A stretch of DNA of 64,000 nt, taken from assembly GCA_036924085.1 (NCBI GenBank), contig JAVGWX010000011.1, positions 35,152,386 to 35,216,385 of the forward strand, in the 5' to 3' direction. Below are positions 33,093 through 44,699 of the stretch, in pieces. How positions within the stretch are numbered: position 1 is the first letter of the stretch; every line of letters starts with the position of its first letter. This stretch comes from Ariolimax columbianus. Its lineage: Eukaryota > Mollusca > Gastropoda > Stylommatophora > Arionidae. Made by a program: the position numbers and the translations under genes. The notes below the pieces were generated by a model. The model had not been told where the DNA came from. It saw only the letters and a program-made list of their open reading frames with translations, and searched no databases.

Positions 33093-33528
33093 TGAGGTAA
33101 CTCAGTGGTCTGGAGATATAATGTCTGCCACGGGTGCTGGAGGTCACGTGTTCAAATTACGGTGGTGACTTGGATTTTTGTAATTCAAGTGGATCTTCTG
33201 GTAAAAATTCTCCTGATCTCTGGGTAGTGAGATCAGACTCCTGTGTTCAGTAACGAGCATGTTAAAAATTCCTTTGCAGCTGGAAATCGAAAAGATTAGG
33301 CTTAATGGCCACTGCCCGGACAAAATTCAAATTAAAAATCTACTGAAGTTATTTGTACCTTTTCCCAGATTAAGAGCAGCTATAGATATGATACCTATCT
33401 GCCTGTGGGTCTACTTAGCTCTAGTGTTTGAGTCTATTAAGATGGACTATCACATTGGTAAAAACCACGCTCCAAGAAACTGGATGTATACAGACTCTGT
33501 AGTCTTCTAAACCACTATAAAGACGTTC
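33093..33528 (+). mobile_element. SINE-2, complete copy
   Basis: The head (CAGTGGTCTGGAGATATAAT, GTTCAAATTACGG), body (AGTGGATCTTCTGGTAAAAA, TTAAAAATTCCTTTGCAGCT) and tail (CTGGATGTATACAGACTCTG, CTTCTAAACCACTATAAAGA) are all present. The tail is nearly identical to the LINE-A 3' terminus. This is the clearest full-length representative here, at about 435 bp. Confidence 0.85.
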
Positions 33529-34244
33529 AGTAATTGAACAATCAAGCGTTTCGGTAACAGAGCAGTTAGAATGCTTGACCCTAACAGGAAAGGGACTGAG
33601 TTTTGATACAAGGTCACTTCAAGCTCCAGTTTACCCAGCTATAAATGTGTGCCTTGGGTGCTGAGTTACAATTAGGAATGGTAAGATAATCAGGAAGTAA
33701 TTTGGTCGCCTATCTAAAATAAAACTGAGACCAATTACAACTAAGTCTCCAACACTTCATCTTCAATAGCAGTGTCTGCTATGTAACAACTTTACCATTG
33801 TTTCAACAATCATGACAACAGACCACAATACAAAAACCTTCTAATGTCAACAAACAGCAGCCTTCACATTCATCAACTAGTCACACATTAACAATCCATT
33901 CATTTCAAGCTCTGTCCGACAGATTTGAGGGGTCAGCGGAAGGGGAAGCTGTGCATATATCACGATAGTCACAAACTACGTCACAGCTGGGTACAATGTT
34001 TATATATAACCACTTTATTCAAAATCTCCAGAGTAAAGGAGGATTACTATTGTAGTGTAGACATCACACTTTTCATCATTGGTCAGTGTTAATAGCCTGC
34101 ATTAGTTTACCCTACCAAGTGATTAGCCAGAATAATGGACACAGCCAGATACAATATGTATGCCCATTTTCTAGCCTTGGCTTAATGTTGTGTTACAATA
34201 TCTACAGACTAGAGACACTGACGGCTAGAAATGTGTCTACACTG

Positions 34245-34856
34245 CATACCTGTCAACTTCACTGGATGAAGATCCCCAATACCAGACCAATGGAAATCAT
34301 ACAATGTGAATGCTTGTAAAATAACATTTAATTGGAGGGACAAGAAACAATAGGCAAAGATTCATCAGTTTATAATATATCATATTTATCTATAAAACAC
34401 ATTTTCTTAAAATACCAACAAGTGTGAATTTGCTACCTATTTTCAATAGTAAAATAACTGCCAGGACTTCTTTCAACCACTGCAAGAAATTGAATATCAG
34501 AAAGCGCATTTCGGATTGATTTTATTGTTTTTGGAGACAGATTTTTTTCTCCTAGCTTTTTAAAACAATGATGCTGTGATATCCGAGATCAAGCAAAAAT
34601 TGTTTATATAATCTTTAAAGGGACAAAATTAATATAAAATGGTGTACCGCTGTACACAAAAAGAATTGTCACTATAAAATAATAATAATAGTTATCCGTC
34701 TATAGAATAAATAATGTTTTGACACTCATTATTTAACGGAACAAAATTTATATTTACATAATTTATGACGACGAAACTATTTATGGGAAACCACCTGTAC
34801 TGAAAGGTGTACATTTGTACACCAATAACGATAATGTGTACAAGTTGACAGGTATG
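34245..34856 (+). mobile_element. Possible MITE with 15-bp perfect inverted repeats
   Basis: CATACCTGTCAACTT at 34245-34259 is mirrored by AAGTTGACAGGTATG at 34842-34856. The 612-bp AT-rich interior codes nothing and contains TGTACA-rich short palindromes. The ends look like those of a cut-and-paste DNA element, but I could not identify the target duplication. Confidence 0.5.
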
Positions 34857-35579
34857 ACCACTGATGCTTCAGAAAACACACTGATAAGTCTTCAAGGAAT
34901 AACATCCCACTGTGTACTTTCTCTTGTGCTTTCATCTACACACTGACAAGACAATTGTCAGATATTTCAACTGAAAAAACACATTTCATACAACTATTTC
35001 AGTTATACCTCTTGGTTTTAACCAAAAAAATGTGTGTGATAGGTACTGTTTTCATAAATACATGTGGCTACTAAAAGTGCGAGTCTGAATGAAAATAAAA
35101 AGAACCAAAGAAAACTTGGAATGAAACCAAAATGTGTGATTAACAAAATGACACAACACATCTGATTAGAAACAGCATTAACAGAGATACATGCAGATAC
35201 AGAGTTGAAGAATCTATAGGTTATGCAAATTACTTGGTTTATGTTGTTCGTGACTTGGGGTTATTTGAAAATGCAGTAATATATGGAGTAAACAGTATAT
35301 CTTGCACATGTATGAATAGAAATGCAGTAACTAATAACAAACAATATTTAGTTTTAAAAAATAAAGCACTACTTTAGTTTACTGTAGATTTTGTGACCAG
35401 ATCAACATTCGGATCTACTTGAAAGCTGTTCATTCTTACACATGGACTTACAAATTCCTTAATATGGGGTAATACAATTTAGCATTCTCATTCATGTCTT
35501 AACATTTATTTTTCAGGTTTTAAATAAATATCAAAATAGATTTGTCAAACTCTCCCAAGGACATAATGCCCACACCTAC

Positions 35580-35766
35580 CTTCCTCATGTTCTGCCTCTC
35601 CATGATGGAGAGATGGCTCATATGCTGCCAGCTGTGTAATTGGTACAGTGGTCATGGGGAAATTCTCTCGTCCTACACGCTTGCGTTCCTCCTCAGCAAG
35701 CAGGGCTTTACGGATCATTTCTTGCTGCTGCTTGCGACGAGTAGTGGTTGCAGTAACCAGGGATTT
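35580..35766 (-). CDS. UNC80: UNC80 exon 7 of window, 62 codons + 1 nt
   Basis: This 187-nt exon has acceptor GACACTATCAG and donor GTAGGTG. The peptide begins KSLVTATTTRRKQQQEMIRK, a long charged helix that continues ALLAEEERKRVGRENFPM, and ends in an acidic HGEAEHEE. The dangling G can join either the exon at 27832-27960 or the exon at 26251-26385 in frame. This makes the exon between them optional from the standpoint of phase. Confidence 0.9.
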
Positions 35767-35879
35767 CTGATAGTGTCGTCAAAAATGAAATTACAAGAGT
35801 GTAATGAGTAACTAAAAGTAGATCACATTTAGATTGCAGACCTGCACCAACAGATGTCTTCATCACATAATAGTAATAG

Positions 35880-36420
35880 TTGGCCATCGTAAGTGAAGAT
35901 TGCAACAGCAGACTTGTGCTACGAGATGTGTTCTCATATGACTGTAAAGACCGATCCTGGAATGGTAGACCCTTCTGCACCCGCGGGGTACACATGTGTG
36001 AAGTCTGCTGTTGAATCATTAGGCATCGTGCGTTCTGTTCTTTCAATTGGCTCATTTTCACTGAGCCTTGGGGATAGAGTTTTGCTTTGCGTTCTGAGGA
36101 CCTTTGGTGATGCTAGTGTAACAGTTCTCTGTACGCATCTCACAGGAGGTGACATCAATGTTTAATCTTTTCACAGACACTTTCGAGAAGTTTCTGAAGT
36201 GTTTATACTGTCAGTTCTGAGCTCCCTGTATATCCACTGCTTAGGGAGTCGCTCATCGGGCATGCAAACAACATGTTCTATTCATCCTATCTGAGCGTTT
36301 TGCAGAAGCGCATGGATGCTCAACATGTTGGACTTGCTAATAATTTCAAAGTTAGACACTTTGTTCTGCCACCTGATCCTTAGCAGCCTATGCAGACAGC
36401 TCGTGAAAATGAATTGGCTG
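35880..36420 (-). mobile_element. LINE C-terminus with zinc-finger-like end, copy 2
   Basis: It shares the CTCAACATG..GAAGCG..TCCATC block with 17890-18560. It also encodes VYHSRIGLYSHMRTHL near its 3' end. It begins about 115 bp upstream, in gene sense, of the UNC80 exon at 35580-35766. Confidence 0.75.
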
Positions 36421-36439
36421 TCTACTATACACTGTCCAT

Positions 36440-36785
36440 GGGGAGGAAGACTAATGTCAGGTCAGGTACAACATGCTGATCAGACATGTTAGTCAGGGTC
36501 AGGCAAAATATACTGGCCAAGACCCTCACCTCAGCTTCCTCGTAGCCCTCCCTTGAGATGGACTGTTTTCATGGCAGCCTGGCTAACGGGTTGATGAATT
36601 AACATGATTTCCGTAGTAGTGTGGGACACACAAATAAAGCCAAGCATAGCACAACCTCTTGTCCCCCTTCATCAGCATGCTCAGAATGTGAGGAAAGCTA
36701 TTGCAACCCGCTACATAACGTCCTTTTTAGAGCGCACAAAAAAAGTAAACCCTACTCATTGTGGGCATTAAACAACAACAATACA
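36440..36785 (+). repeat. Dispersed repeat R8
   Basis: It begins with TGATCAGACATGTTAGTCAG (partly palindromic), then CCAAGACCCTCACCTCAGCT and ATGGACTGTTTTCATGGCAG, and ends GCGCACAAAAAAAGTAAACC plus an ACAACAACA tail. Copies are at 42845-43175 (plus) and 24905-25110 (minus). The 5' part occurs alone at 30455-30530, 19740-19800 and 55650-55765. It is an unclassified SINE-size element. Confidence 0.7.
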
Positions 36786-36789
36786 CTGT

Positions 36790-38390
36790 CCATGTTTTGC
36801 AGGCATGCAGCAGTGGTTAACACTACAGCACGATACACTTTTACCTTGGTTGATTTCACACTTCACCATATGTTGTGCGGTAGATACCAGATGTCATAAA
36901 AACACAGATCTGTAGCAAAGGAACACGATACAGTGAATACAACCTAAGAATGGTGAGATGAAGTAGATATGGGTAGGTCAGGCCGTGTGAAAGACACCTA
37001 GCAATATAATAGACAAGACATGGGTTGGATTCTTGTTTCTAGTAACCAACATCATCAAACAGGGGACATTCCCATAAGTGCCTGCATGTCCCGAGCAGTA
37101 GATCCATGTGACACCTTGTACACCAGAGTTGTTCATAAGTGAGGCCCACTCCCATCTTAGCATGCACTGTTCGTGGGTTGGATAAGTAAGGTCAAGTAAA
37201 TATGAAAAGTAAGGCTCATAACAGATACTTCTAAAAAGGATTAAATCTTTGGAAATGTATCATGCCAGTTAGGTCTTCATCTTTTTAAGTGAGTTAGAGT
37301 GACCAGTTAATCTTTATATCTAGGTTAACTGGAGTATTCAAAGACTAAATTAGTCCCTTTTCACTAACTATTTTCTACAGATATATGGCGAGCCCCAGTC
37401 AAAATGACAGTGTAAATCAACCCACAAGGAAGGATCAGAACACCATTTCTGACTGAGAACCCAACACATCCCACTTAACAAGCACCTGATCAGAATACAA
37501 CAACATACTCCGGAGTGCCAGCTATTTCCACACCCATATGAAACCGTTGATCCTCATCTCTTTTAGTGTTCAGCGCTCAACGATTTTAGAAATATGCATC
37601 TTCCTCCGCGGCCAGATACATGAAACCCTTTGAATGGCACTAGACAACAGCTGATAAACATGTGCATATAGTATTACATGGCATTGGGCCAAAGGGCAAT
37701 AGCCTGGATGCTTATGGATCTATAACAACACTTACTACTTTGTCAATGTTGCCCTTGGTCATCATATGCTTATAAAGACTGAGCACTAATGTATCTGCTC
37801 TCAGAGTGGCACAACATTACAAAACATAAGGAGTTAGACACAAGTGGGAAGGCCAAGGAACACGAAGGGTGGCAAAGAATTGTTGAAGAGCCGTAACTTC
37901 ATTGGTGAAGCTCGATCAGATGACCCTAAATAGGAATAAGGTGAAGAGCATCCATTCGAGTCCTGTTTTTATTGTACCAGCCGCTACATCTATAACAGTT
38001 CTGCATATCTTGTTTGGCCTTTCATTTACTCTTTTTCCTGGGGGTATCCACATCATAGATTGCCTGGTGACACTACCTTGCAGTTTTCACATGTGCTACT
38101 TTCTTCCTAACATTTCCTGTTTCACTTGTCCTTGTTCTGTTCTCTCCCATAAACATTCAGTTGTAAGCCTTATTGAACTACTGTAAGCCAAGAATCTTTC
38201 TCAGCTCTTGAGTGATAGAGATCAGAATAGGACTACTGCCACACAGAGTATGATGTACGAGGTAACAGGGCAGTTTAACCCCTTTAGAGTAGAAGACATT
38301 CTTTCTCATGCCACTCCCCACCATTCACATAAGCCAAATCCCTGCAGAATGTGGACTACCATTCTGGCTTTCTTCTTGTTCTTTTGCATT
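36790..38390. other. Intron, nothing recognised
   Basis: About 1.6 kb between R8 and a SINE-4 fragment. Short open frames only; no splice-flanked conserved peptide found. Confidence 0.35.
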
Positions 38391-38394
38391 TGTC

Positions 38395-38562
38395 CTGAAA
38401 AGAACGTTGTGTCGTTTAGTCAGACACTTCCGATTTCAGCTGGATTTTTTGGGTACTGGGTTTGTCTTCCCACTGCAATCCTTATTCTCTTAAGCCAGAC
38501 TACACTAATGCAGCCTGTTTCCAGGAGCTCATTCACTGTGCTGCATCTCTGACCTCTCCTTC
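38395..38562 (-). mobile_element. SINE-4 fragment
   Basis: The reverse complement carries GATGCAGCACAGTGAATGAG, ACTAATGCAG..GTAGTCTGGC.. and AGCTGAAATCGGAAGTGTCT. It is about 170 bp from the UNC80 exon at 38736. Confidence 0.7.
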
Positions 38563-38735
38563 TTGGTTTAGAAGAAAGTTCTGGAAACAAAATACTCCAT
38601 TTTATTAGTAGAAGCAGAAACCAAAGGAAGCAAACAGATGATGAAATGATAGTGGACAGAGCAAGGACAGACCTTATAATTCATTGTAATTTAGATGCTG
38701 CTATAATAATAATAGACTAAAAAAATGTGGCTTAC

Positions 38736-38870
38736 CGTCTCCTCCTGGTTGACTGTGACTTCTTCTATATTTGTTTTGAAGTGAGGCATCCACGGAGGGT
38801 CTATAACTGTCAGGTTAGGAAGGCCAATGGTAGGGGATGGCAGGGTAAAATCAATACTAGGAGGAGGCAG
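38736..38870 (-). CDS. UNC80: UNC80 exon 6 of window, 45 codons
   Basis: This 135-nt phase 0/0 exon has acceptor CATTTTACAG and donor GTAAG. The peptide has LPPPSIDFTLPSPTIGLPNL, then DPPWMPHFKT and EEVTVNQEET. It is proline-rich and reads as a linker before the basic helix in the next exon. Both neighbours join in phase 0. Confidence 0.9.
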
Positions 38871-39179
38871 CTGTAAAATGAGAAAATGAATCAGTATTGT
38901 TGAAATTGTGAACTATTTTCAACAGACTTGGTGTTTCTCTATTTTGTTACACTTTTCATCCTTTGTAATATTCTGGAACGTGGGGATGCTGCCGCCACTG
39001 TTCATCGATCCCTATTTTCGGTAATATTCATAAATTCTTCCAATGAGAATCCAGTAGTTTTGACTACCTCATCCACTGTTATTAACAAAGTGTATATTGA
39101 CTTTCTCCAACTGACTCTTCCAAAGTGGGTTTCAATCCAGTACAATATCTTTGTTAGGTGTCTTTGAGTTAACTTAACT

Positions 39180-40745
39180 TAACGTCTTTATACTGGTTTA
39201 GAAGACCCTGCAGAGTCTGTATACAACCAGTTACATTTACATCACCTTGCTCTAAAATCTATGCGCATCCAGTTTATTCTTAAACGCATTAACTGTCCCT
39301 GCCTCCACCACCTCCCCTGGCAATGCATTCCAAGCAGACACCACTCTCTGACTAAAAAAATATTTCCTAATATCTAACCTGGACCTCTCTTTAATCAGCT
39401 TGTAGCTATGCCCTCGTGTTATTGTAGGTGGCTGTATTTTAAAAAACTTGTTATAGTCTAATTTATCGATTCCTCTGATCATCTTATAAACCTGTATTAA
39501 GTCACCACGAATTCTTCTCTCTTCGAGACACTGTAGGCCCGTTTTTCTGAGTCGTTCCTCATAACTGTAATTCTGGAATCCAACTATCATCTTTGTCGCT
39601 CTTTTTTGTATTCTTTCTAGCATGTTTATGTCCCCTCTATGATAAGGACTCCACACCTGTACACAGTACTCCAATCTAGGTCTAACTAAAGCTTTATACA
39701 GTTTGACGATCACTTCCTTGCTCCTATGTTTAATATTTCTTTTTATCATACCTAACATTGCATTTGCCTTTTTCACTGCTACCTTAACTTGCTCACTCAC
39801 CTTTCCTGTATGATCTATTATAACCCCTAGGTCCCTTTCCTTATCTATCTTTCTAATATTGTTTTCTCCCATTCTGTATTTATGTTCCATATTGGATCTA
39901 CCCATGTGGATGACTGTACATTTATCTACATTAAACTCCATTTGCCAGCTTACAGACCATTCTCGAATTTTATCTAAATCCGACATCAATATATCCACTT
40001 CCGCTTTAGATGAGACACTACTGCATAGTTTTGTGTCATCAGCAAATTTTGCAATCATGGATCTCATATCAATGTCCAAATCATTTATATATATCAAGAA
40101 CAAAATTGGTCCCAAAACCGAGCCCTGTGGCACACCACTTTTCACTTCACTCCACTCAGAGTACTCCTTATTTATGCCCACCCTCTGCCTTCTTCCTGTT
40201 AACCAATTTTCAATCCATTTGGCAACTTCCCCACCTATTCCATGTGATTTTAACTTTCGAAATAATCTTTGATGAGGTACTCTATCAAAGGCCTTGCAAA
40301 GTCTAGATAAATAACATCCACTGGCTCCCCTTTATCTATGATTTTAGTAACCTCCTCCATGAATTCTAATAGATTTGTTAAGCATGATCTCCCTCTAGTA
40401 AACCCATGCTGACTATTTCTAATTAGATTAAATTTTTCTAAATGCATTACAATGTTTTCTTTGATTATTGACTCTAACAATTTACAGACTATGCTCGTTA
40501 AACTCACCGGTCTATAATTTGCCGGATCTGATTTTTTGCCTTTTTTGAATAAGGGGATCACTCCTGCATCTTTCCAATCCCGTGGAACAATCCCTTTTGT
40601 AAGTGATTGAGAACATAATATAGCCAATGGTTTTGCTAGTTGGTTTCTAATTTCATACAGCAATTTTGGGTGAATACCATCTTGACCTGGACATTTATTC
40701 ACTTTCAACCCCTCCAATTTTTTAAAAACCATTTCCTCTGTAATA
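39180..40745 (-). mobile_element. LINE-A (CR1/jockey-like), best copy, 5'-truncated
   Basis: This is the reverse transcriptase and C-terminal part of a non-LTR retrotransposon. In order on the minus strand the motifs are NYRPVSLTSIVCKLLE, QHGFTRGRSCLTNL, VIYLDFA (catalytic motif A), GVPQGSVLGPILFLIYINDL (motif B), and FADDTKL (motif C). A C-terminal region then ends NAFKNKLDAHRF at 39252. Relative to the copy at 58455-59800, one T is lost near 40296 (AGGCCTTGCAAAG against AGGCCTTTGCAAAG). This shifts the frame just after motif A. Otherwise both halves, 40732-40250 and 40181-39252, are open. The 3' end is a TTAAG-type repeat tail at about 39170-39185. The endonuclease is missing through 5' truncation. 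Confidence 0.93.
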
Positions 40746-40799
40746 CAGAGTTGTATTGGCTGTTGTGTTCTTTGCTACAAATCTGACCATGAACAGTTG

Positions 40800-41165
40800 G
40801 GAGTGTCATCATCATCAGGTCATTCAGTCCTAGGACTGGTCAACAAGCTTATGGATTTTGTCCCTCCCTTTCTGCCAATCCTCTGCAGCTTTCTTCTGCT
40901 CAGCATACGTTTTCACAGACATATCTCCGCAAACTTGAGACAAAAAGGTACTTCTAGGTATTCCCCTCGGTATCCTTCTCTGCATAATGTACTCCAAGAC
41001 CTTTTTGACTGGGCCTTCTCTCCACAGATTATGTCTCAACCAGCCAAGTTGATTTCTTTATATCTTTTGTATCAACTTTCTCTCTTCTTCCATCGCCGCA
41101 AATACCTTTTCATTTGATTTCTTCTCGGTCCAGCTCACTCTTTTCATCTTTCGGTAACACCACAT
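40800..41165 (-). mobile_element. Probable RTE-type LINE 3' end
   Basis: It begins with ATCATCATC (a reversed GAT tail) at about 40806. The minus strand then reads as broken LINE C-terminal sequence with RYVCENVC- and GLAEREGQ-like runs. A short MRHNLWREGPVKKVLEYIMQ stretch matches the family style. Confidence 0.5.
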
Positions 41166-41699
41166 CTCAAAAGTGTCATAAAAATATATGGAATTTTTAC
41201 CTGATTAGCCATTAAGACTCCTTGCTCACTCTAGCGTTTAGGCTAGAATTAAAGGACACGAACAGCACATCAAAGAAAAAACCTATGAAGATTAGCCGGA
41301 ACACTAAATCACTTTACACGCTTGTGTCAAACAATATCAAACTTTAACAGGTCCAAGAACTTTGAAAACCTTGTTATAGAAAATAGAAGGATTGATAGAG
41401 AAATTGAAATTGTCACTCTGCAGTGACATCAACTGTAACCATTATCTAATACCCAAACATCAGATTTGTCACAAAACAACTGATAAACAGCATATTTATA
41501 CCAACTCTTTACTGCAAGTGTCAGACTCAGTCCCTTATCCAAAGCACAGGAGAGGAACATTACAACACTGGAAATGAAATGTCTAAAAAAAGCCAATGTC
41601 ACAAGATGAGACAGAATGATCAATTATGACAATACAAATATTGTTAGAACTGGTGATTTTCATCCATCTCATGTGATGAAGACCACTCTCTTTGTTTAG

Positions 41700-42230
41700 A
41701 CTTATGGACAGTCCTTTCTCTTGCTTTTTCTGCTGAAATGAGTGACATGCGCCGTGATTTGGATTAAAGTGAGGAAGAAACTGCGCCTTTTATTAACCTC
41801 ACTCTCTCGTCCTGAGCCACTTTTGGCCAGTGGCAAGACCGTATCGAGATGACTGGAGATAGCACGGGTTCCAAAATTTTCGTCAGGGTTTACTCCCGAA
41901 GCCTTTCCCGTAAAGTTATCCCGCAAGACAGCGAAGGGGGATGACATCTATCATTGTGTGTCGTGCCTTTCCCAACTGCAAGAGATCGTAGAGACATCAC
42001 TCAGTGTGTGAGTGATGCGCTGGGCATCTCTCCTGGGCCGTGTTCTAGTCCATTATAGTCATGTCTGAAGTTCACAGCCACACAAAAACCGACGCTGTCT
42101 GCAGCTAGGGCGAAATCTCGTGAAGTTCAGCCGTGTGAACAAGACAGCAAAAATATGATGCAGGTTTAATTGTAGTGCTACTTCGTAAAGCCGATGATCA
42201 GATCAGAATAATCGGAGGGAAAAAAATACA
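41700..42230. other. CpG-rich unassigned segment
   Basis: About 530 bp with markedly more CG dinucleotides than its AT-rich surroundings. A minus-strand 81-codon frame (41947-41702) is present but matches no family I recognise. It may be the relic of an unlisted transposon. Confidence 0.35.
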
Positions 42231-42270
42231 AAAAAACGAACGAATTAACCAGTCCAGATGGAAAACTACA

Positions 42271-42325
42271 CGTTTCCGTGAACACAAGTGTAAGTAGTAG
42301 GCTTACACTTGTATTCACCAAAACG
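42271..42325. repeat. 24-bp inverted repeat (hairpin)
   Basis: The left arm CGTTTCCGTGAACACAAGTG TAAG pairs with the right arm CTTACACTTGTATTCACCAA AACG at 21 of 24 positions, with a 7-base loop. No gene or known element end adjoins it. Confidence 0.75.
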
Positions 42326-42464
42326 TGTCATTGTAGACTAGAATTCCAGACAAATCCGTGGCCTTGCAGCATCCATAATGAACTAAAACACCATAGCAAT
42401 GTAGACCCGCAGCCAGTAGGACATCATTTTTGCCACTCTTTTCTTAGAACTAGTACTTGTGATG

Positions 42465-42640
42465 GACACACAGCGAGTAAGAAAATGAGATGGTTCGGTC
42501 ATGTCATGAGAATGCAATTGATCAACTACCACTGCATGTATATATTACAAGAAGGTAAGAAGGTATGGTTACAAGGCAAGGGGAAGACCACATGGCAGGT
42601 GGATCCATCATCAGCAGGGTAGTCAGTCCGGAGACTGGTG
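42465..42640 (+). mobile_element. LINE C-terminal fragment
   Basis: The plus strand reads KKMRWFGHVMRMQL and then a basic GKGKTTWQ segment followed by an ATCATC tail at 42606. It is a short 3' remnant of an RTE-like element. Confidence 0.6.
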
Positions 42641-42844
42641 TTAAGTCATCTGATCATGTCACGCCATTGTCCACTGCTAGCTGCTATCTTTTCAGCTTAG
42701 CATAAGTCTGCGCCCCAATGTTCTTGCATGCTTGTGAGATGTACTTGTTTCTTGCTTCTTTTTCCCTGAATTTTCCCTACAGGTATTTTCAATATTGTGA
42801 CCAAGCAAAGACAATCTGTCCCTTTATTTATTTGTCATTATTTG

Positions 42845-43175
42845 TCATTAGTCAGACAAAATATACTGATCAGACATGTTAGTCAGGGTCAGGCAAAACA
42901 TACTGGCCAAGACCCTCACCTCAGCTTTCTAGTAGCCCTCCCTGGAAATGGGCTGTTTTCATGGCAGCCTGGCTAATGAGGTGAGGGATCGACGTGATCT
43001 CTGTAGTAGTGAGCTTCACGCAGATGAATTCAAGCATATCACAACCGCCTGGAGGACCCTGGTCCACCTTCATCAGTACACTCGAGATGTGAGGAAAGCT
43101 ACTGCAATTCATCACTTAATGTCCTTTTCAGGGTGCACAAAAAGAGTAAACCTATTCATTGTGGTTATTTGAAAC
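42845..43175 (+). repeat. Dispersed repeat R8, copy 2
   Basis: It has the same order of blocks as 36440-36785, including TTCATGGCAGCCTGGCTAA and TGCACAAAAAGAGTAAACCT. Confidence 0.7.
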
Positions 43176-43269
43176 AAACAAACATGTATGGTGAGCTGAT
43201 AGAAGGCGTGTGTCTGGTCGGTATGAAAAAGAAGTGCTTCAAGAACTCCCTGAAAATATCTGACATGCT

Positions 43270-43650
43270 TCAACGTAGATGTAAACTAAGTTCAGGGGTC
43301 TGAACTCTGGCTCCACGTGAGCACTCACTTATGTTTGATATCTTGAGCCGGTATATGTGATCCAATAGCCTGCAGTGACCTGTTCTCTAGTGGAAGATGG
43401 TGGTTTGTTTGATGTCTGTGAATCTGGTGGATTAGGTCAGGTTCATTGTCCATGTCCATCTTCCATTCTGAGTTGTACTGATTGTGGATGACAGTTTTTG
43501 CTTGCTGTGTAAACAGATTGTTCCATCCTGCTACCTGCCTTGGACAGGGCATCAGATATATTTTTTCACTGTGATTCCACGATGGGACGGTAGCCATTGA
43601 AGAGCAACTGTTGAGGTTCTTTGGATAATGTTGAGCTTGGATCTGATTTC
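43270..43650 (-). mobile_element. I-type LINE family 2, second copy
   Basis: It shares NQYNSEWK, DLIHQIHRHQT and the ARVQTPE segment with the 2930-3460 copy. It is interrupted by stops and small indels. It lies in the long intron between the UNC80 exons at 44395 and 38870. Confidence 0.75.
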
Positions 43651-44079
43651 CCGTCTACTCATTTCTGGTGTTTTGTACCGATTTCAGCAGGAATTTGCAA
43701 TCTGTAAAGAATACGGTTTTATTTTTAATGACTTCAATGTTGCTAATGTTGCACTACACTTGAAAAAACAATTGATTCTCTTTTTACAATGTCATTAATT
43801 AAAAGAAAAGTTCATTTCAGTTCAGTTCAAGTGCCATCTCTGCATCAAAGGTCAGCTGCAATGGATCTCCAGTGAACATCCCCTGCCATATTGGTGCAAA
43901 CTGAGAAGCTTTTTCCAGTCCATCTCCTGATATTATCCACCCACTTAAAATGTTGTCTGCCTTTTGAACGACTAATTAAGAGAACAAATTCTCTCATTGT
44001 CAAGCCATTACAATTAGGAACACAGGAAAATCCTCATAGGACATGGCATGAGTTAGCAACAAGGTCACTTTATAAAATG

Positions 44080-44350
44080 GAGCCGAAGATGCAGCACAAT
44101 GAATGAGCTGACCATAACCAGTGACTGGCTGCCCACATCAGGGTCAGCGAATTAGAGCTGACCATGACCCTATTCCACCACCAAGCTGCGGCCCTAGAAA
44201 CAGTCTGCATTAGTGTAGTCTGGTTATGCAAATAGAAACCGCAGTGGGAAGGCAAACCTAGTACACAAAAGAGCCAGCTGAAATCAGGATGTGTCTGGCC
44301 AAAAGGCACAGATATCACAGTCTTGCTGTAAACTTTGACAGAATGTCCTT
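44080..44350 (+). mobile_element. SINE-4
   Basis: It runs from GCCGAAGATGCAGCACAATG through AGTGTAGTCTGGTTATGCAA, AGGCAAACCTAGTACACAAA and GGCACAGATATCACAGTC. It ends about 45 bp from the UNC80 exon at 44395. Confidence 0.75.
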
Positions 44351-44394
44351 TTCAGGATGAATGTCGAAGAAGAGACGGAACTTTCTCAAATTAC

Positions 44395-44467
44395 CTTGAA
44401 GAACATGTTTGCACCATCTTCCATTCTTGGCCAGACCTGATACCGGAACTTCCAAAGTGCACCAAAT
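44395..44467 (-). CDS. UNC80: UNC80 exon 5 of window, 24 codons
   Basis: This 73-nt exon has acceptor TTGTTCCTCAG and donor GTAATT. It encodes FGALWKFRYQVWPRMEDG followed by ANMFFK, a very conserved-looking aromatic segment. The conserved spelling is one of the strongest reasons for the UNC80 call. The exon lies about 230 bp downstream, in transcript sense, of the 33-bp minisatellite at 44700-45326. Confidence 0.9.
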
Positions 44468-44699
44468 CTGAGGAACAAATTAAGAGATCTGATGTCAACA
44501 CCAACAATACATAGAGCTGCAGATTTAGGAGAGAAAGATAGATAAATACACACACTTGGAGAAAAAAAAATATAAGAGTGTGAAGGATGAAGAAGACCTA
44601 AGAATGATAGTGCAAAAGCAGGGTAGGGTAGCTAGAATTTCATGGGTGTAGAAGATGATGCAAAATAGACATCAGTGGACAGCATATATTGCAGCCCTA

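Noticed and set aside
39859..40306. Plus-strand frames opposite the LINE-A reverse transcriptase
   Set aside because: They are antisense shadows of the RT coding sequence. The same shadows occur at 59168-59591 and 29983-30405.
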